A stretch of DNA of 64,000 bases from the IMG/VR virus record IMGVR_UViG_3300020457_000007, positions 1 to 64,000 of that record; one strand, written 5' to 3'. The notes under the pieces were generated by a model that saw only the letters and a program-made list of their open reading frames with translations, had not been told where the DNA came from and did no database searches. Made by a program: the position numbers and the translations under genes. This DNA is from a virus. Shown here in pieces: positions 16,815-22,787 of the stretch (the stretch's first letter is position 1; each line of letters begins with the position of its first letter).

Positions 16815-17039
16815 CTACCAGTCAGGGTATGATTCGTTTGGCGACTTATCCTTTCTTCTCTCTCGTATTCTTTTAATAGTACAGACCTTACATTCATATG
16901 AGTAAGACGAAGCAAGTTTACCTCTAGCTTTTCTAGTAAGGTAGAAGTCCTCTATCAAACTTTTCTCTTCTCCACATACTCTACAGCACCTTGTCTTAAA
17001 GACTAGGTGATCTACCGAGAACTCCTTATCAAATTCCAT
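16815..17039 (-). CDS. Small zinc-binding protein downstream of gp17 (74 aa)
   Basis: Two Cys pairs, CRVC near residue 19 and CKVC near residue 51, are about 30 residues apart and can form one zinc site. Around them the sequence is strongly basic (ARGK, IKRIRERRKDK), so nucleic acid binding is plausible. It starts at the last base of the preceding gene and ends before the gp18 promoter. Similar small CxxC proteins occur in cyanophages; no function is established. HNH-nuclease character is not supported because no His/Asn catalytic pattern is seen. Confidence 0.75.
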   Translation of the reverse strand: MEFDKEFSVDHLVFKTRCCRVCGEEKSLIEDFYLTRKARGKLASSYSYECKVCTIKRIRERRKDKSPNESYPDW

Positions 17040-17335
17040 TATGATACTTTACCACCTGGAAGATATCCATCGTGATTAGGATCACATTTCTCCACCCAAT
17101 TAAATCCACTACCTTCAGGGTAGATATATTTTCCATTCTCATCAAAGTTTGGACCTACCTTCTTTGCAGGGTATTTGGGATAAGGTATTTTCCCTGCTCT
17201 CATCTCATTACCTTTTCTTCTTCTTAACTGATTACCAGTCTCGTGATCCTCAGGCATTTGTGGCCAAGAAGTTCCTAAGAGTCTTTTAATATCTTCTTTG
17301 GTGTACCCGTTAGGGTGTTTATCATTGGAAGTCAT
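17039..17335 (-). CDS. Hypothetical protein downstream of gp17 (98 aa)
   Basis: ATG at 17335, chosen over a GTG at 17347 because AAGTGAGA lies at ribosome-site distance. The product is hydrophilic and Pro/Lys/Gly/Tyr-rich, with repeated short aromatic-proline motifs (PYPKYPAKK, YIYPEGSG) and no membrane segment. It overlaps the 52-aa gene upstream by 14 bases and the zinc protein downstream by 1 base, so it is part of the gp17 operon. I do not recognise its family. Confidence 0.65.
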   Translation of the reverse strand: MTSNDKHPNGYTKEDIKRLLGTSWPQMPEDHETGNQLRRRKGNEMRAGKIPYPKYPAKKVGPNFDENGKYIYPEGSGFNWVEKCDPNHDGYLPGGKVS

Positions 17336-17480
17336 ATTGATTCTCACTTATAAAATCAAGGTAAGCATACCAGTCCTTTCGTTCACACCCATTGTTTATA
17401 GCATCATACATTAGATCAACAGTATTGTGATGAGGAAATATAGGATGCTTACAGGTGTATTCGGGTACAACAAATGTCAT
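17322..17480 (-). CDS. Hypothetical small protein immediately after gp17 (52 aa)
   Basis: ATG at 17480 shares its last base with the gp17 stop (TAATG), and TGA is at 17322-17324. The peptide has two cysteines (residues 10 and 32) and a helical middle with 'LMYDAINNGCERKDWYAYLDFI'. The coupled start and lack of any other gene in this 145-base stretch support it. Function is unknown. Confidence 0.6.
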   Translation of the reverse strand: MTFVVPEYTCKHPIFPHHNTVDLMYDAINNGCERKDWYAYLDFISENQYDFQ

Positions 17481-19144
17481 TAGATGTAAGGCATCATATA
17501 ATCTACTTCGTACTGTTTAGTACCATATTCATCTAGCTGCCATACATTACCATCCTCATCTACTATAGTCTCTTCATCTAATCCTGTCTCTATGAATCCG
17601 AACGGAGCCATATCTTGTTCCATTTCATTCTTACGTTCATCATAGATCTTCTTACGAACGTCAAGGTCTGTTAGTTCCCTGAAGAAATCCTGAAGTACCA
17701 TCCAAGAGAATATGACGTGACACATTACTAGGTCATCGTGATACCCTTCATCTGCTTCAAATGAATCTTTCTTCTGAACAAACGTAGTTAGTTCTGCGAT
17801 AGTGTCATAGTCATTGATAAGTAACTTATCCTCTTCTATGAGTGCCTTAAGGTTAGAGCATCCTTGCTTCTTAACCGTCTTAGACATCTTGACACCTAAC
17901 TGTGCTTTACCACCAGAGAAACCAGATCCCATAACCTGACCAGCTCTACCACGCATAGCACACATCAATAGATTAGGATACTCCAGATCAAACTGAAGAA
18001 TAGAAGCAACCTGATCTCCTATATCATTCACCTCTATCATTATATTTGCATTATTATAATTCCTTGCAGTGTCATATATGACATTAGGAAATAGTATAGG
18101 TTTGATTTCATTGTTCCTATACTTACCTACTAATCTATACGGGAACTCTGTGATATCAAATATACAGAAGGCAGAGTAATCCTGTGCGGTTCCTCTAGCT
18201 ACGTCAACAGTAATAACATACTCGTGTTTATCTTTTCTCTGTTCATATAGATCTAATCCTTTATTCCTTACTATAGGAGTGTCGAATGATAGTGCTTTTA
18301 ACTTAGCAGGGTTGATAAGAGTATCCTGTGATCCTAAGAATTCGCACTCAAACTCCTGAGTGAACTGTCTTTGAGAAGTATTACGTATAGTCTGTTCCTT
18401 CCACTTAGCATCTCTACCAGGAACCTGAGACCAATGTACTTCGTGATTTACATATTCGTTTCTACCTTTGAGGGAGTCCTCCCACATCTTGTAGAACATA
18501 TTCATCCCGTTAGGGGTGGATATGATAATTACTTTTGATTTCTTACCTGAACTAATCGTCGGATAAACGGAACTAAAAAACTGATCGCATATATGGTTGG
18601 GGATAAATGCAAACTCATCAAGGAAGACAATATTGAAAGACATACCACGGACAGCACTGGCACTGGTAGAAGCAGCAATAAGTTTCGATCCATTTTCTAA
18701 CTCCAGTGATCCTCTGTTCCAAGCAACGATACCTTGTTGCATCCAACGTGGTAAATTCTCATAAGATAATTGGAGACGACTGAGCATTTCCCTAGCCGTC
18801 GCAGCTTTGTTTGCAAGAATTGCTACGTTTACATTAGCATTAAACAGTGCGTAATGCAACAGGTAGGTCGTAACGATAGTAGACTTACCAGACTGACGAG
18901 GCAATTTTGCTATATTAAATCTGTTCGTATGGAACTTATGCATCATCTCCTTCTGGAAATCATACATCTTAAAGTCCATCAAACCTTCGTCTATATTAAC
19001 AATCTTCAAATACCTTTCAGTGAAGTAGACAGGATTGTCCCTACACTTAATATACTCGGCAATTTGCTTCTTAGTAAAGTTCTGCTGAGTATTTGCTTTT
19101 TTTAAATTGGGGTTACCAAGATATATGTCAGTAGCTGCTCCCAT
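17480..19144 (-). CDS. 17: gp17 large terminase (packaging ATPase/nuclease)
   Basis: 554 aa (T4 gp17 is 610 aa). Walker A (PRQSGKST) is near residue 81, Walker B (IVFLDEFAF) near 171 and the coupling motif (IISTPNG) near 205. The C-terminal RNase H-fold nuclease has its acidic residues in 'ITVDVARG' near 290, 'MIEVNDIGD' near 365 and 'DEGYHDDLV' near 480. It cuts concatemers and drives DNA into the prohead through gp20. Unlike T4, gp16 is not its neighbour and lies about 7 kb away. Overlaps of 1 base at both ends indicate coupling. Confidence 0.97.
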   Translation of the reverse strand: MGAATDIYLGNPNLKKANTQQNFTKKQIAEYIKCRDNPVYFTERYLKIVNIDEGLMDFKMYDFQKEMMHKFHTNRFNIAKLPRQSGKSTIVTTYLLHYALFNANVNVAILANKAATAREMLSRLQLSYENLPRWMQQGIVAWNRGSLELENGSKLIAASTSASAVRGMSFNIVFLDEFAFIPNHICDQFFSSVYPTISSGKKSKVIIISTPNGMNMFYKMWEDSLKGRNEYVNHEVHWSQVPGRDAKWKEQTIRNTSQRQFTQEFECEFLGSQDTLINPAKLKALSFDTPIVRNKGLDLYEQRKDKHEYVITVDVARGTAQDYSAFCIFDITEFPYRLVGKYRNNEIKPILFPNVIYDTARNYNNANIMIEVNDIGDQVASILQFDLEYPNLLMCAMRGRAGQVMGSGFSGGKAQLGVKMSKTVKKQGCSNLKALIEEDKLLINDYDTIAELTTFVQKKDSFEADEGYHDDLVMCHVIFSWMVLQDFFRELTDLDVRKKIYDERKNEMEQDMAPFGFIETGLDEETIVDEDGNVWQLDEYGTKQYEVDYMMPYI

Positions 19145-19470
19145 TATCTCCTCACCACAATGTCACCATCACCATCATCTTCCTCATTCAACTCTTTGAT
19201 CCTATCCTTAAGTGATTTGTTAAGTGGATCTCCAAGGTTATGAAGTTCTGGTGAGTCAAGTTTAAATCTATGATGATCATCTCTGACTTCTTTGAAGTTG
19301 ACAACCAATAACTCATCACCCTCTTTGACATCTGCCATCTCTGGGTGTCTAAGAGGTTTACGATTTAGATCTTTTTCATTTTGTTCCATAGCTCTATAAC
19401 CAACAGACATTAATCGAAATGCTTGTATCAATAAGTAGAATGAAAATCCATAGAATAAAATAGGAATCAT
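19144..19470 (-). CDS. Membrane-anchored hypothetical protein before gp17 (108 aa)
   Basis: An N-terminal hydrophobic helix spans about residues 3-20 (IPILFYGFSFYLLIQAF). A hydrophilic tail of about 85 residues follows, ending in an acidic run and a basic VVRR. This looks like a single-pass protein with its tail in the cytoplasm or periplasm. The gene ends on the first base of gp17 and overlaps its predecessor by ATGA, so it is translated with the terminase. A lysis or membrane role is possible, but nothing specific is recognisable. Confidence 0.7.
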   Translation of the reverse strand: MIPILFYGFSFYLLIQAFRLMSVGYRAMEQNEKDLNRKPLRHPEMADVKEGDELLVVNFKEVRDDHHRFKLDSPELHNLGDPLNKSLKDRIKELNEEDDGDGDIVVRR

Positions 19471-19625
19471 TCGCTCAATACTTGAGGTGCCTCTACGTGC
19501 TCTTTCTTGAGAAGACGTTCCTTAGCACGCATCTCTTCTTCCTCTAACATCTCTTCCATCATTCCCCAAGAGTTAGTTGCACAACGTACTTGTGATACAC
19601 GCTCATTACTTCTTAGAATTTCCAT
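19467..19625 (-). CDS. Hypothetical small helical protein (52 aa)
   Basis: ATG at 19625 and TGA at 19467-19469. The start sits at the stop of the nuclease gene (TAATG) and the end overlaps the next gene by ATGA, so coupling is visible on both sides. It is very Glu/Met/Arg-rich with a helical stretch 'WGMMEEMLEEEEMRAKERLLKKE'-like in residues 20-42. It may form a coiled coil. Function is unknown. Confidence 0.65.
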   Translation of the reverse strand: MEILRSNERVSQVRCATNSWGMMEEMLEEEEMRAKERLLKKEHVEAPQVLSE

Positions 19626-20089
19626 TACTCCTCCAGAGTTCCGTGTTGTCTACGAATTTCACGTAGTGCTTCGAGGTTCATATCCTTTGTACCCCCATCA
19701 TAAGCGTGGGCGTAACCCTCGTCAATCATCTGTTCATTTAAAGAAACTTCGGAGTCATCAATATATAACCAACCAAGAAGACGACCGTACTTACCAACGC
19801 CACCAACAAGCTCAGTACGAACACTAAGTTCGCCGTCCCCGTTAATAGTGCTTTCAAGTTTTTCTTTAAGCCAGTTTGTCGCATCGATACCGAGTGCTTT
19901 TTCCTCTAAATTACGAGTCCTTTTCTCAGGCGTATCAACGCCAGCTACCCGAACCCGTTCTTTTTTATATAGGTCAAACCCTAGGTCTATAGTAACATCT
20001 ATTGTATCTCCGTCCAATACTCTATTAATCTCTGTCACTCGAAAGTTGTAACAACTCTTTCGACTTGGAGGTATCATCGCTCCCATCAT
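19625..20089 (-). CDS. Thermonuclease-like (SNase) nuclease
   Basis: Up to 154 aa from ATG 20089; nearby Met codons at 20086 and 20077 are also possible starts. SNase signatures are in order: 'VLDGDTIDV' near residues 24-32, 'RVRVAGVDTPEKR' near 46-58 with the catalytic Arg and Glu, and 'GKYGRLLGWLY' near 101-111 supplying the second Arg. The expected reaction is Ca-dependent phosphodiester hydrolysis. Small SNase proteins are common in cyanomyoviruses, where a role in host DNA breakdown is suggested but not proven. No signal peptide is seen, so it probably acts inside the cell. The start region overlaps a membrane-protein gene by 65 bases. Confidence 0.88.
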   Translation of the reverse strand: MMGAMIPPSRKSCYNFRVTEINRVLDGDTIDVTIDLGFDLYKKERVRVAGVDTPEKRTRNLEEKALGIDATNWLKEKLESTINGDGELSVRTELVGGVGKYGRLLGWLYIDDSEVSLNEQMIDEGYAHAYDGGTKDMNLEALREIRRQHGTLEE

Positions 20090-20186
20090 TCATCTCCGCA
20101 TAAGACATACGTAGTATATAGTAGATATACCAAGATACTATTACGAGCAGTATAGCTACTAATATAATGACTGACCAGACTACCAT
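20025..20186 (-). CDS. Small single-pass membrane protein overlapping the nuclease gene (53 aa)
   Basis: ATG at 20186 touches the end of the 99-aa gene upstream (1-base overlap), and TAA is at 20025-20027. Residues 2-25 form one strongly hydrophobic helix (VVWSVIILVAILLVIV), followed by a hydrophilic Ser/Asp/Lys tail. The last 65 bases are read in a second frame by the nuclease gene. The coupled start and clean transmembrane profile support a real gene. Size and topology would suit a holin, antiholin or spanin-like role, which is only a guess. Confidence 0.6.
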   Translation of the reverse strand: MVVWSVIILVAILLVIVSWYIYYILRMSYAEMNDGSDDTSKSKELLQLSSDRD

Positions 20187-20485
20187 TAGTCTCTCTGTCT
20201 CCAGTCATCAGAACGTTCTTGATGGAACCAATCCACCACCTCTTCTGGTGATCCGAAACCCCTTATGTGTTGAGTTGAGTCGGGGTCTCCTAAATTCAAC
20301 TCATTCAGAAAAGAATCCGTTGGATCCTGTGCCATCTTTCGTGCAGTATTTAACATACCTCTAGCAGAAGTATTCGATTTAGCAAGTTTCTGAGCCCATA
20401 TCATATCACCCATACTTACTTCTACTCCAGCAGCAATATCTTTGCATATTGCTGCCATCCTTAATCGATACTGTGTTGATAACAT
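20186..20485 (-). CDS. Conserved-type hypothetical protein (99 aa)
   Basis: The product is helical, with 'MLSTQYRLRMAAICKDIA' at the N-terminus and a 'DMIWAQKLAKSNTSARGMLNTARKMA' helix near residues 27-52. This pattern recalls a small protein seen near gp17 in other cyanophages. It has no membrane span. A TATAAATT sequence 23 bases upstream is one base from the late consensus and may start the gp17 operon. Molecular role is unknown. Confidence 0.75.
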   Translation of the reverse strand: MLSTQYRLRMAAICKDIAAGVEVSMGDMIWAQKLAKSNTSARGMLNTARKMAQDPTDSFLNELNLGDPDSTQHIRGFGSPEEVVDWFHQERSDDWRQRD

Positions 20486-20508
20486 ATAGTAATCGGTGTA
20501 ATTAATTT

Positions 20509-20516
20509 AATTTATA
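20509..20516 (-). promoter_or_regulatory. Possible late promoter (TATAAATT)
   Basis: Minus-strand TATAAATT, 7 of 8 bases of the T4 late consensus, 23 bases before the ATG at 20485. It overlaps the stop of the 43-aa gene (20512-20514). It would drive the chain running to gp17. Confidence 0.45.
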
Positions 20517-20643
20517 ACACCATAGGTGGTGTCATATATGCTGTTGAAGCTAACTTGATAGCTATGCATAGAGAGCAGCTCATAAAAGTAAGTCTGCTCA
20601 TCCACCACATTATCTCGTGCTTGTTTTTTGTGATAGTAGTCAT
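20512..20643 (-). CDS. Small membrane peptide (43 aa)
   Basis: ATG at 20643 overlaps the stop of the 70-aa gene by ATGA, and TAA is at 20512-20514. Residues about 14-36 are hydrophobic (LTFMSCSLCIAIKLASTAY) after a basic N-terminus (ITKNKHE), so a single membrane helix is likely. A longer reading in another frame (20507-20749) covers the same DNA. I prefer this one because of the coupled start, and because the longer one runs inside the 70-aa gene. Confidence 0.5.
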   Translation of the reverse strand: MTTITKNKHEIMWWMSRLTFMSCSLCIAIKLASTAYMTPPMVL

Positions 20644-20852
20644 CTTCCCATAGGTACTCCAGAGGACATTGCATTAAAAAGATAATCCAGTGCAGTTTCA
20701 TTTGTGCACCTATCCAAATAAGAAGGATGCTCCTTAAGAAAAGGAACATCCTCTTTTGCGTGCTCTATAGCCTCGTATGCAGATTCTGCGTATTCGCAGA
20801 TCTCGAAAGTCTTTTTATCGGTATCGTGATAACCGATGGTGTAGTGTGACAT
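20640..20852 (-). CDS. Hypothetical acidic protein (70 aa)
   Basis: The sequence opens with 'YTIGYHDTDKKTFEICEYAESAYEAIEHAKEDV', suggesting a beta strand pair followed by a helix, and ends in a short helix. It has several Asp, Glu and His residues but no recognised motif. Similar short proteins occur in cyanophages. A TATAAT-like box at 20878-20883 lies upstream with no clear -35. It is coupled to the following membrane peptide by ATGA. Confidence 0.7.
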   Translation of the reverse strand: MSHYTIGYHDTDKKTFEICEYAESAYEAIEHAKEDVPFLKEHPSYLDRCTNETALDYLFNAMSSGVPMGR

Positions 20853-20887
20853 TACGATTTTTCGGGTGTCACTACTAATTATAACAA

Positions 20888-21148
20888 CTACTTATCTCTT
20901 GGCGAGTGACCGTGAGCAATTCCTAACTCGTGCATCTTTGCGTGTTCATCAATCTGATCTCTCAGGTCTTTCTTGCCTGGTCCGAAAGTGTTGTATAACC
21001 CCACCCCTACTAGAGTTAGAAGGAATAATCCTATGAATAGAATAAACCCTTGATCAGGTGACAGGTTTAAATGGTTGATTAAAGGTGTCTTACACTCAGT
21101 CCAAGTACCAGGTAAGTGGTACACAGGAGGACAGGATAAAAAAATCAT
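20888..21148 (-). CDS. Single-pass membrane protein (86 aa)
   Basis: I chose ATG 21148, which has AAGGAA seven bases upstream and begins just after the preceding stop; an ATG at 21166 lies inside the previous gene. A hydrophobic segment 'GFILFIGLFLLTLVGVGLY' covers about residues 34-52. Two Cys residues lie before it and a charged, His-rich tail after it. Topology is probably N-out, C-in. Function is unknown. Confidence 0.65.
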   Translation of the reverse strand: MIFLSCPPVYHLPGTWTECKTPLINHLNLSPDQGFILFIGLFLLTLVGVGLYNTFGPGKKDLRDQIDEHAKMHELGIAHGHSPRDK

Positions 21149-21149
21149 A

Positions 21150-21560
21150 CTAAGTTCCTTGGCCAATTTTGTCTATGAATATTATAGCAGTATATGGGTG
21201 TCCATTGCTAGATGTTGTTATCTCTATAGGACCAACAGCTGTATCTTCCAGTACACCAGAACCAGCAAGGTTCATTTCTCCACATCCACCAAGGATGATT
21301 ACAGTGGTACCACCACGTCCTACCTTAACGTGCTTACCTCCATCTTGAGGCATTGAGTAAATAATTTTTGCGATGTCCAATTTAGTTGGAACCTGTGTAC
21401 GGGTTGCTCTACCCTTACTACCAGCAGAACCAAACTCAGGAACACCTGATTCGACCACTACGTCATATGATAAATCCGCAAGATCTATCGTAGTAGCATC
21501 TTCGGACGTAATCTTCACGACCGCTTGACGTTGGTTATTTTTGAGAACGACTTTTGACAT
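21150..21560 (-). CDS. Beta-rich hypothetical (possible virion) protein (136 aa)
   Basis: Alternating hydrophobic strands, a Gly-rich stretch 'GKHVKVGRGGTTVIILGGCGEMNLAGSG' near residues 75-103, and no helices or membrane segments suggest a compact beta protein, perhaps a virion component. A CTAAATAA late promoter 15 bases upstream supports late expression. I do not know a named family for it. Confidence 0.75.
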   Translation of the reverse strand: MSKVVLKNNQRQAVVKITSEDATTIDLADLSYDVVVESGVPEFGSAGSKGRATRTQVPTKLDIAKIIYSMPQDGGKHVKVGRGGTTVIILGGCGEMNLAGSGVLEDTAVGPIEITTSSNGHPYTAIIFIDKIGQGT

Positions 21561-21575
21561 AGCTAGTCTTTTTGT

Positions 21576-21583
21576 TTATTTAG
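21576..21583 (-). promoter_or_regulatory. Late promoter (CTAAATAA)
   Basis: Minus-strand CTAAATAA ends 15 bases before the ATG at 21560. Its last three bases, TAA, are the stop codon of the preceding 49-aa gene. Confidence 0.6.
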
Positions 21584-21725
21584 ATTTAGACGACCATTTT
21601 TTCTTGGAGAATGCTCCGTCTTTAACTCCGTAAGATCTCTTTGTATCTTTGGATACCTTTTCCGCAATCGGTGTCATCCGACCTGATTCTTCGAGATCCT
21701 TTAGTATCGCTTTAAAGGGACGCAT
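21576..21725 (-). CDS. Small basic protein (49 aa)
   Basis: ATG at 21725 and TAA at 21576-21578. The peptide is lysine-rich (FSKKKWSSKSK at the C-terminus) and otherwise helical, so it could bind nucleic acid or an acidic partner. A CATAAATA late-type box lies 25 bases upstream. It is the first minus-strand gene to the left of the plus-strand secreted operon. No family is recognised. Confidence 0.6.
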   Translation of the reverse strand: MRPFKAILKDLEESGRMTPIAEKVSKDTKRSYGVKDGAFSKKKWSSKSK

Positions 21726-21750
21726 TTCTGAAAATAATCCGCACTTAATC

Positions 21751-21758
21751 TATTTATG
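21751..21758 (-). promoter_or_regulatory. Late promoter for 49-aa gene (CATAAATA)
   Basis: Minus-strand CATAAATA, one mismatch to the T4 late consensus, placed back to back with a plus-strand TATAAATA at 21760-21767. Confidence 0.55.
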
Positions 21759-21759
21759 C

Positions 21760-21767
21760 TATAAATA
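21760..21767 (+). promoter_or_regulatory. Late promoter of the plus-strand secreted operon (TATAAATA)
   Basis: Exact T4 late consensus on the plus strand, 24 bases before the GTG start at 21792. It is the only consensus late promoter on this strand that fits a gene start. Confidence 0.7.
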
Positions 21768-21791
21768 AATGTAGGGTATGGAACAAAAACT

Positions 21792-22283
21792 GTGAAAAAG
21801 ATTTTACTCATATTAGGAATATTTGCACTAGGTGGACAAGCTGCTCGTGCAGATATTACTTCACGTATGACTTCTAGCGTACAGCTAACAGTCAACGCAG
21901 CTGCAACACAGATGCAAAGAGTTGGAAATTCTTATAGCATCTCTGGTAATAACGTGGACACAACTGATGGTACGACGGCTAACACGATTAGTGCGGGTGC
22001 TATAAGTAGTGGTGTCTATGGTCCTGGAACTATTTCAGTAGTACAGGATGACCCAGGTGAGGCGTTTAGCTTCTCAACTTCATTCATTCAAGGTGATGCA
22101 ATAGATACAAGTGGACCTAACGTCGGTGATGTTTCGGCATACTCGAACCAATTATCTACTGCTGCTGGAAGTGCGGGATCCCTTGCAGGAACTGTAACTT
22201 CGCAAGGTGCCTTGACGGTAACAGCTGGTGGAGCTGGAACTACAGCTACTGGACAGTTTGTTACAGAGCTCCAGATCGACTAG
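21792..22283 (+). CDS. Secreted protein 1 of plus-strand operon (163 aa)
   Basis: GTG start. Residues 1-21 are a clear signal peptide (KK, hydrophobic LLILGIFALGG, AxA-type site ARA/D). The mature part is Thr/Ser/Gly/Ala-rich and beta-like, with a 'DDPGEAFSFSTSF' motif near residue 90 that recurs in the next protein. There is no membrane anchor. The product is probably exported to the periplasm by the host Sec system during late infection. It could be a virion-associated or envelope-acting protein; I cannot name a family. A 5-codon reading frame ends across its start. Confidence 0.8.
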   Translation: MKKILLILGIFALGGQAARADITSRMTSSVQLTVNAAATQMQRVGNSYSISGNNVDTTDGTTANTISAGAISSGVYGPGTISVVQDDPGEAFSFSTSFIQGDAIDTSGPNVGDVSAYSNQLSTAAGSAGSLAGTVTSQGALTVTAGGAGTTATGQFVTELQID

Positions 22284-22304
22284 TGAAGTGGAGGTTTTGG
22301 CAAA

Positions 22305-22787
22305 ATGAAGAAGAGGATTGCCCAATATGTGACTGCTGTGGTAAGTGCAAGTGTCGTTGCTGCACCTGTCCTGGCGGTCCCAGTGGTCCCCAACTTCCAA
22401 CAGGGCTCGATGACGAGTCATACCGAGACTGAAAGCACAGTCACGGAGACAATAAATTCAATTGATTATCGTACAGGATGGGAATACTCAGTGACAGGGG
22501 TAGGCGTGGACAACAATGGCGAAGCCCTCAACCCCCCAGTGAACAACTCAACAGTGACACTCTCACCAACCGTGGGAACAGGAGAAGGAGCTATAACGGG
22601 AAGTGTAACTTCTTCGTTCGATGCTATAGACTTCTCAGCACAAAACAACTTCACAATCCACGAGCCTGGGGGAGCGTTTCAATTTACCCAGACATATCAA
22701 GGACCAGGGATGACCAACCAGACAATAATACAAAGATTAACCACCGTAAAGTCAGTCACCGACACAACAAGTACATTTACGCAATAG
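22305..22787 (+). CDS. Secreted protein 2 of plus-strand operon (160 aa)
   Basis: ATG preceded by GGAGG at 12 bases. A signal peptide (MKKRIAQYVTAVVSASVVAAPVLA) is followed by a Thr/Ser/Val-rich beta-like domain. 'HEPGGAFQFTQTYQGPG' near residues 121-137 parallels the PG-AF-F motif of protein 1, so the two look like distant paralogues. It has no cysteine. The last 52 bases overlap the third reading frame. It is co-transcribed with its neighbours from the late promoter at 21760. Function is unknown. Confidence 0.8.
   Translation: MKKRIAQYVTAVVSASVVAAPVLAVPVVPNFQQGSMTSHTETESTVTETINSIDYRTGWEYSVTGVGVDNNGEALNPPVNNSTVTLSPTVGTGEGAITGSVTSSFDAIDFSAQNNFTIHEPGGAFQFTQTYQGPGMTNQTIIQRLTTVKSVTDTTSTFTQ

Noticed and set aside
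20507-20749. 80-aa minus-strand frame with a hydrophobic N-terminus
   Set aside because: Most of it lies inside the 70-aa gene in another frame. A 43-aa frame starting at 20643 has an ATGA-coupled start and explains the remaining DNA better.
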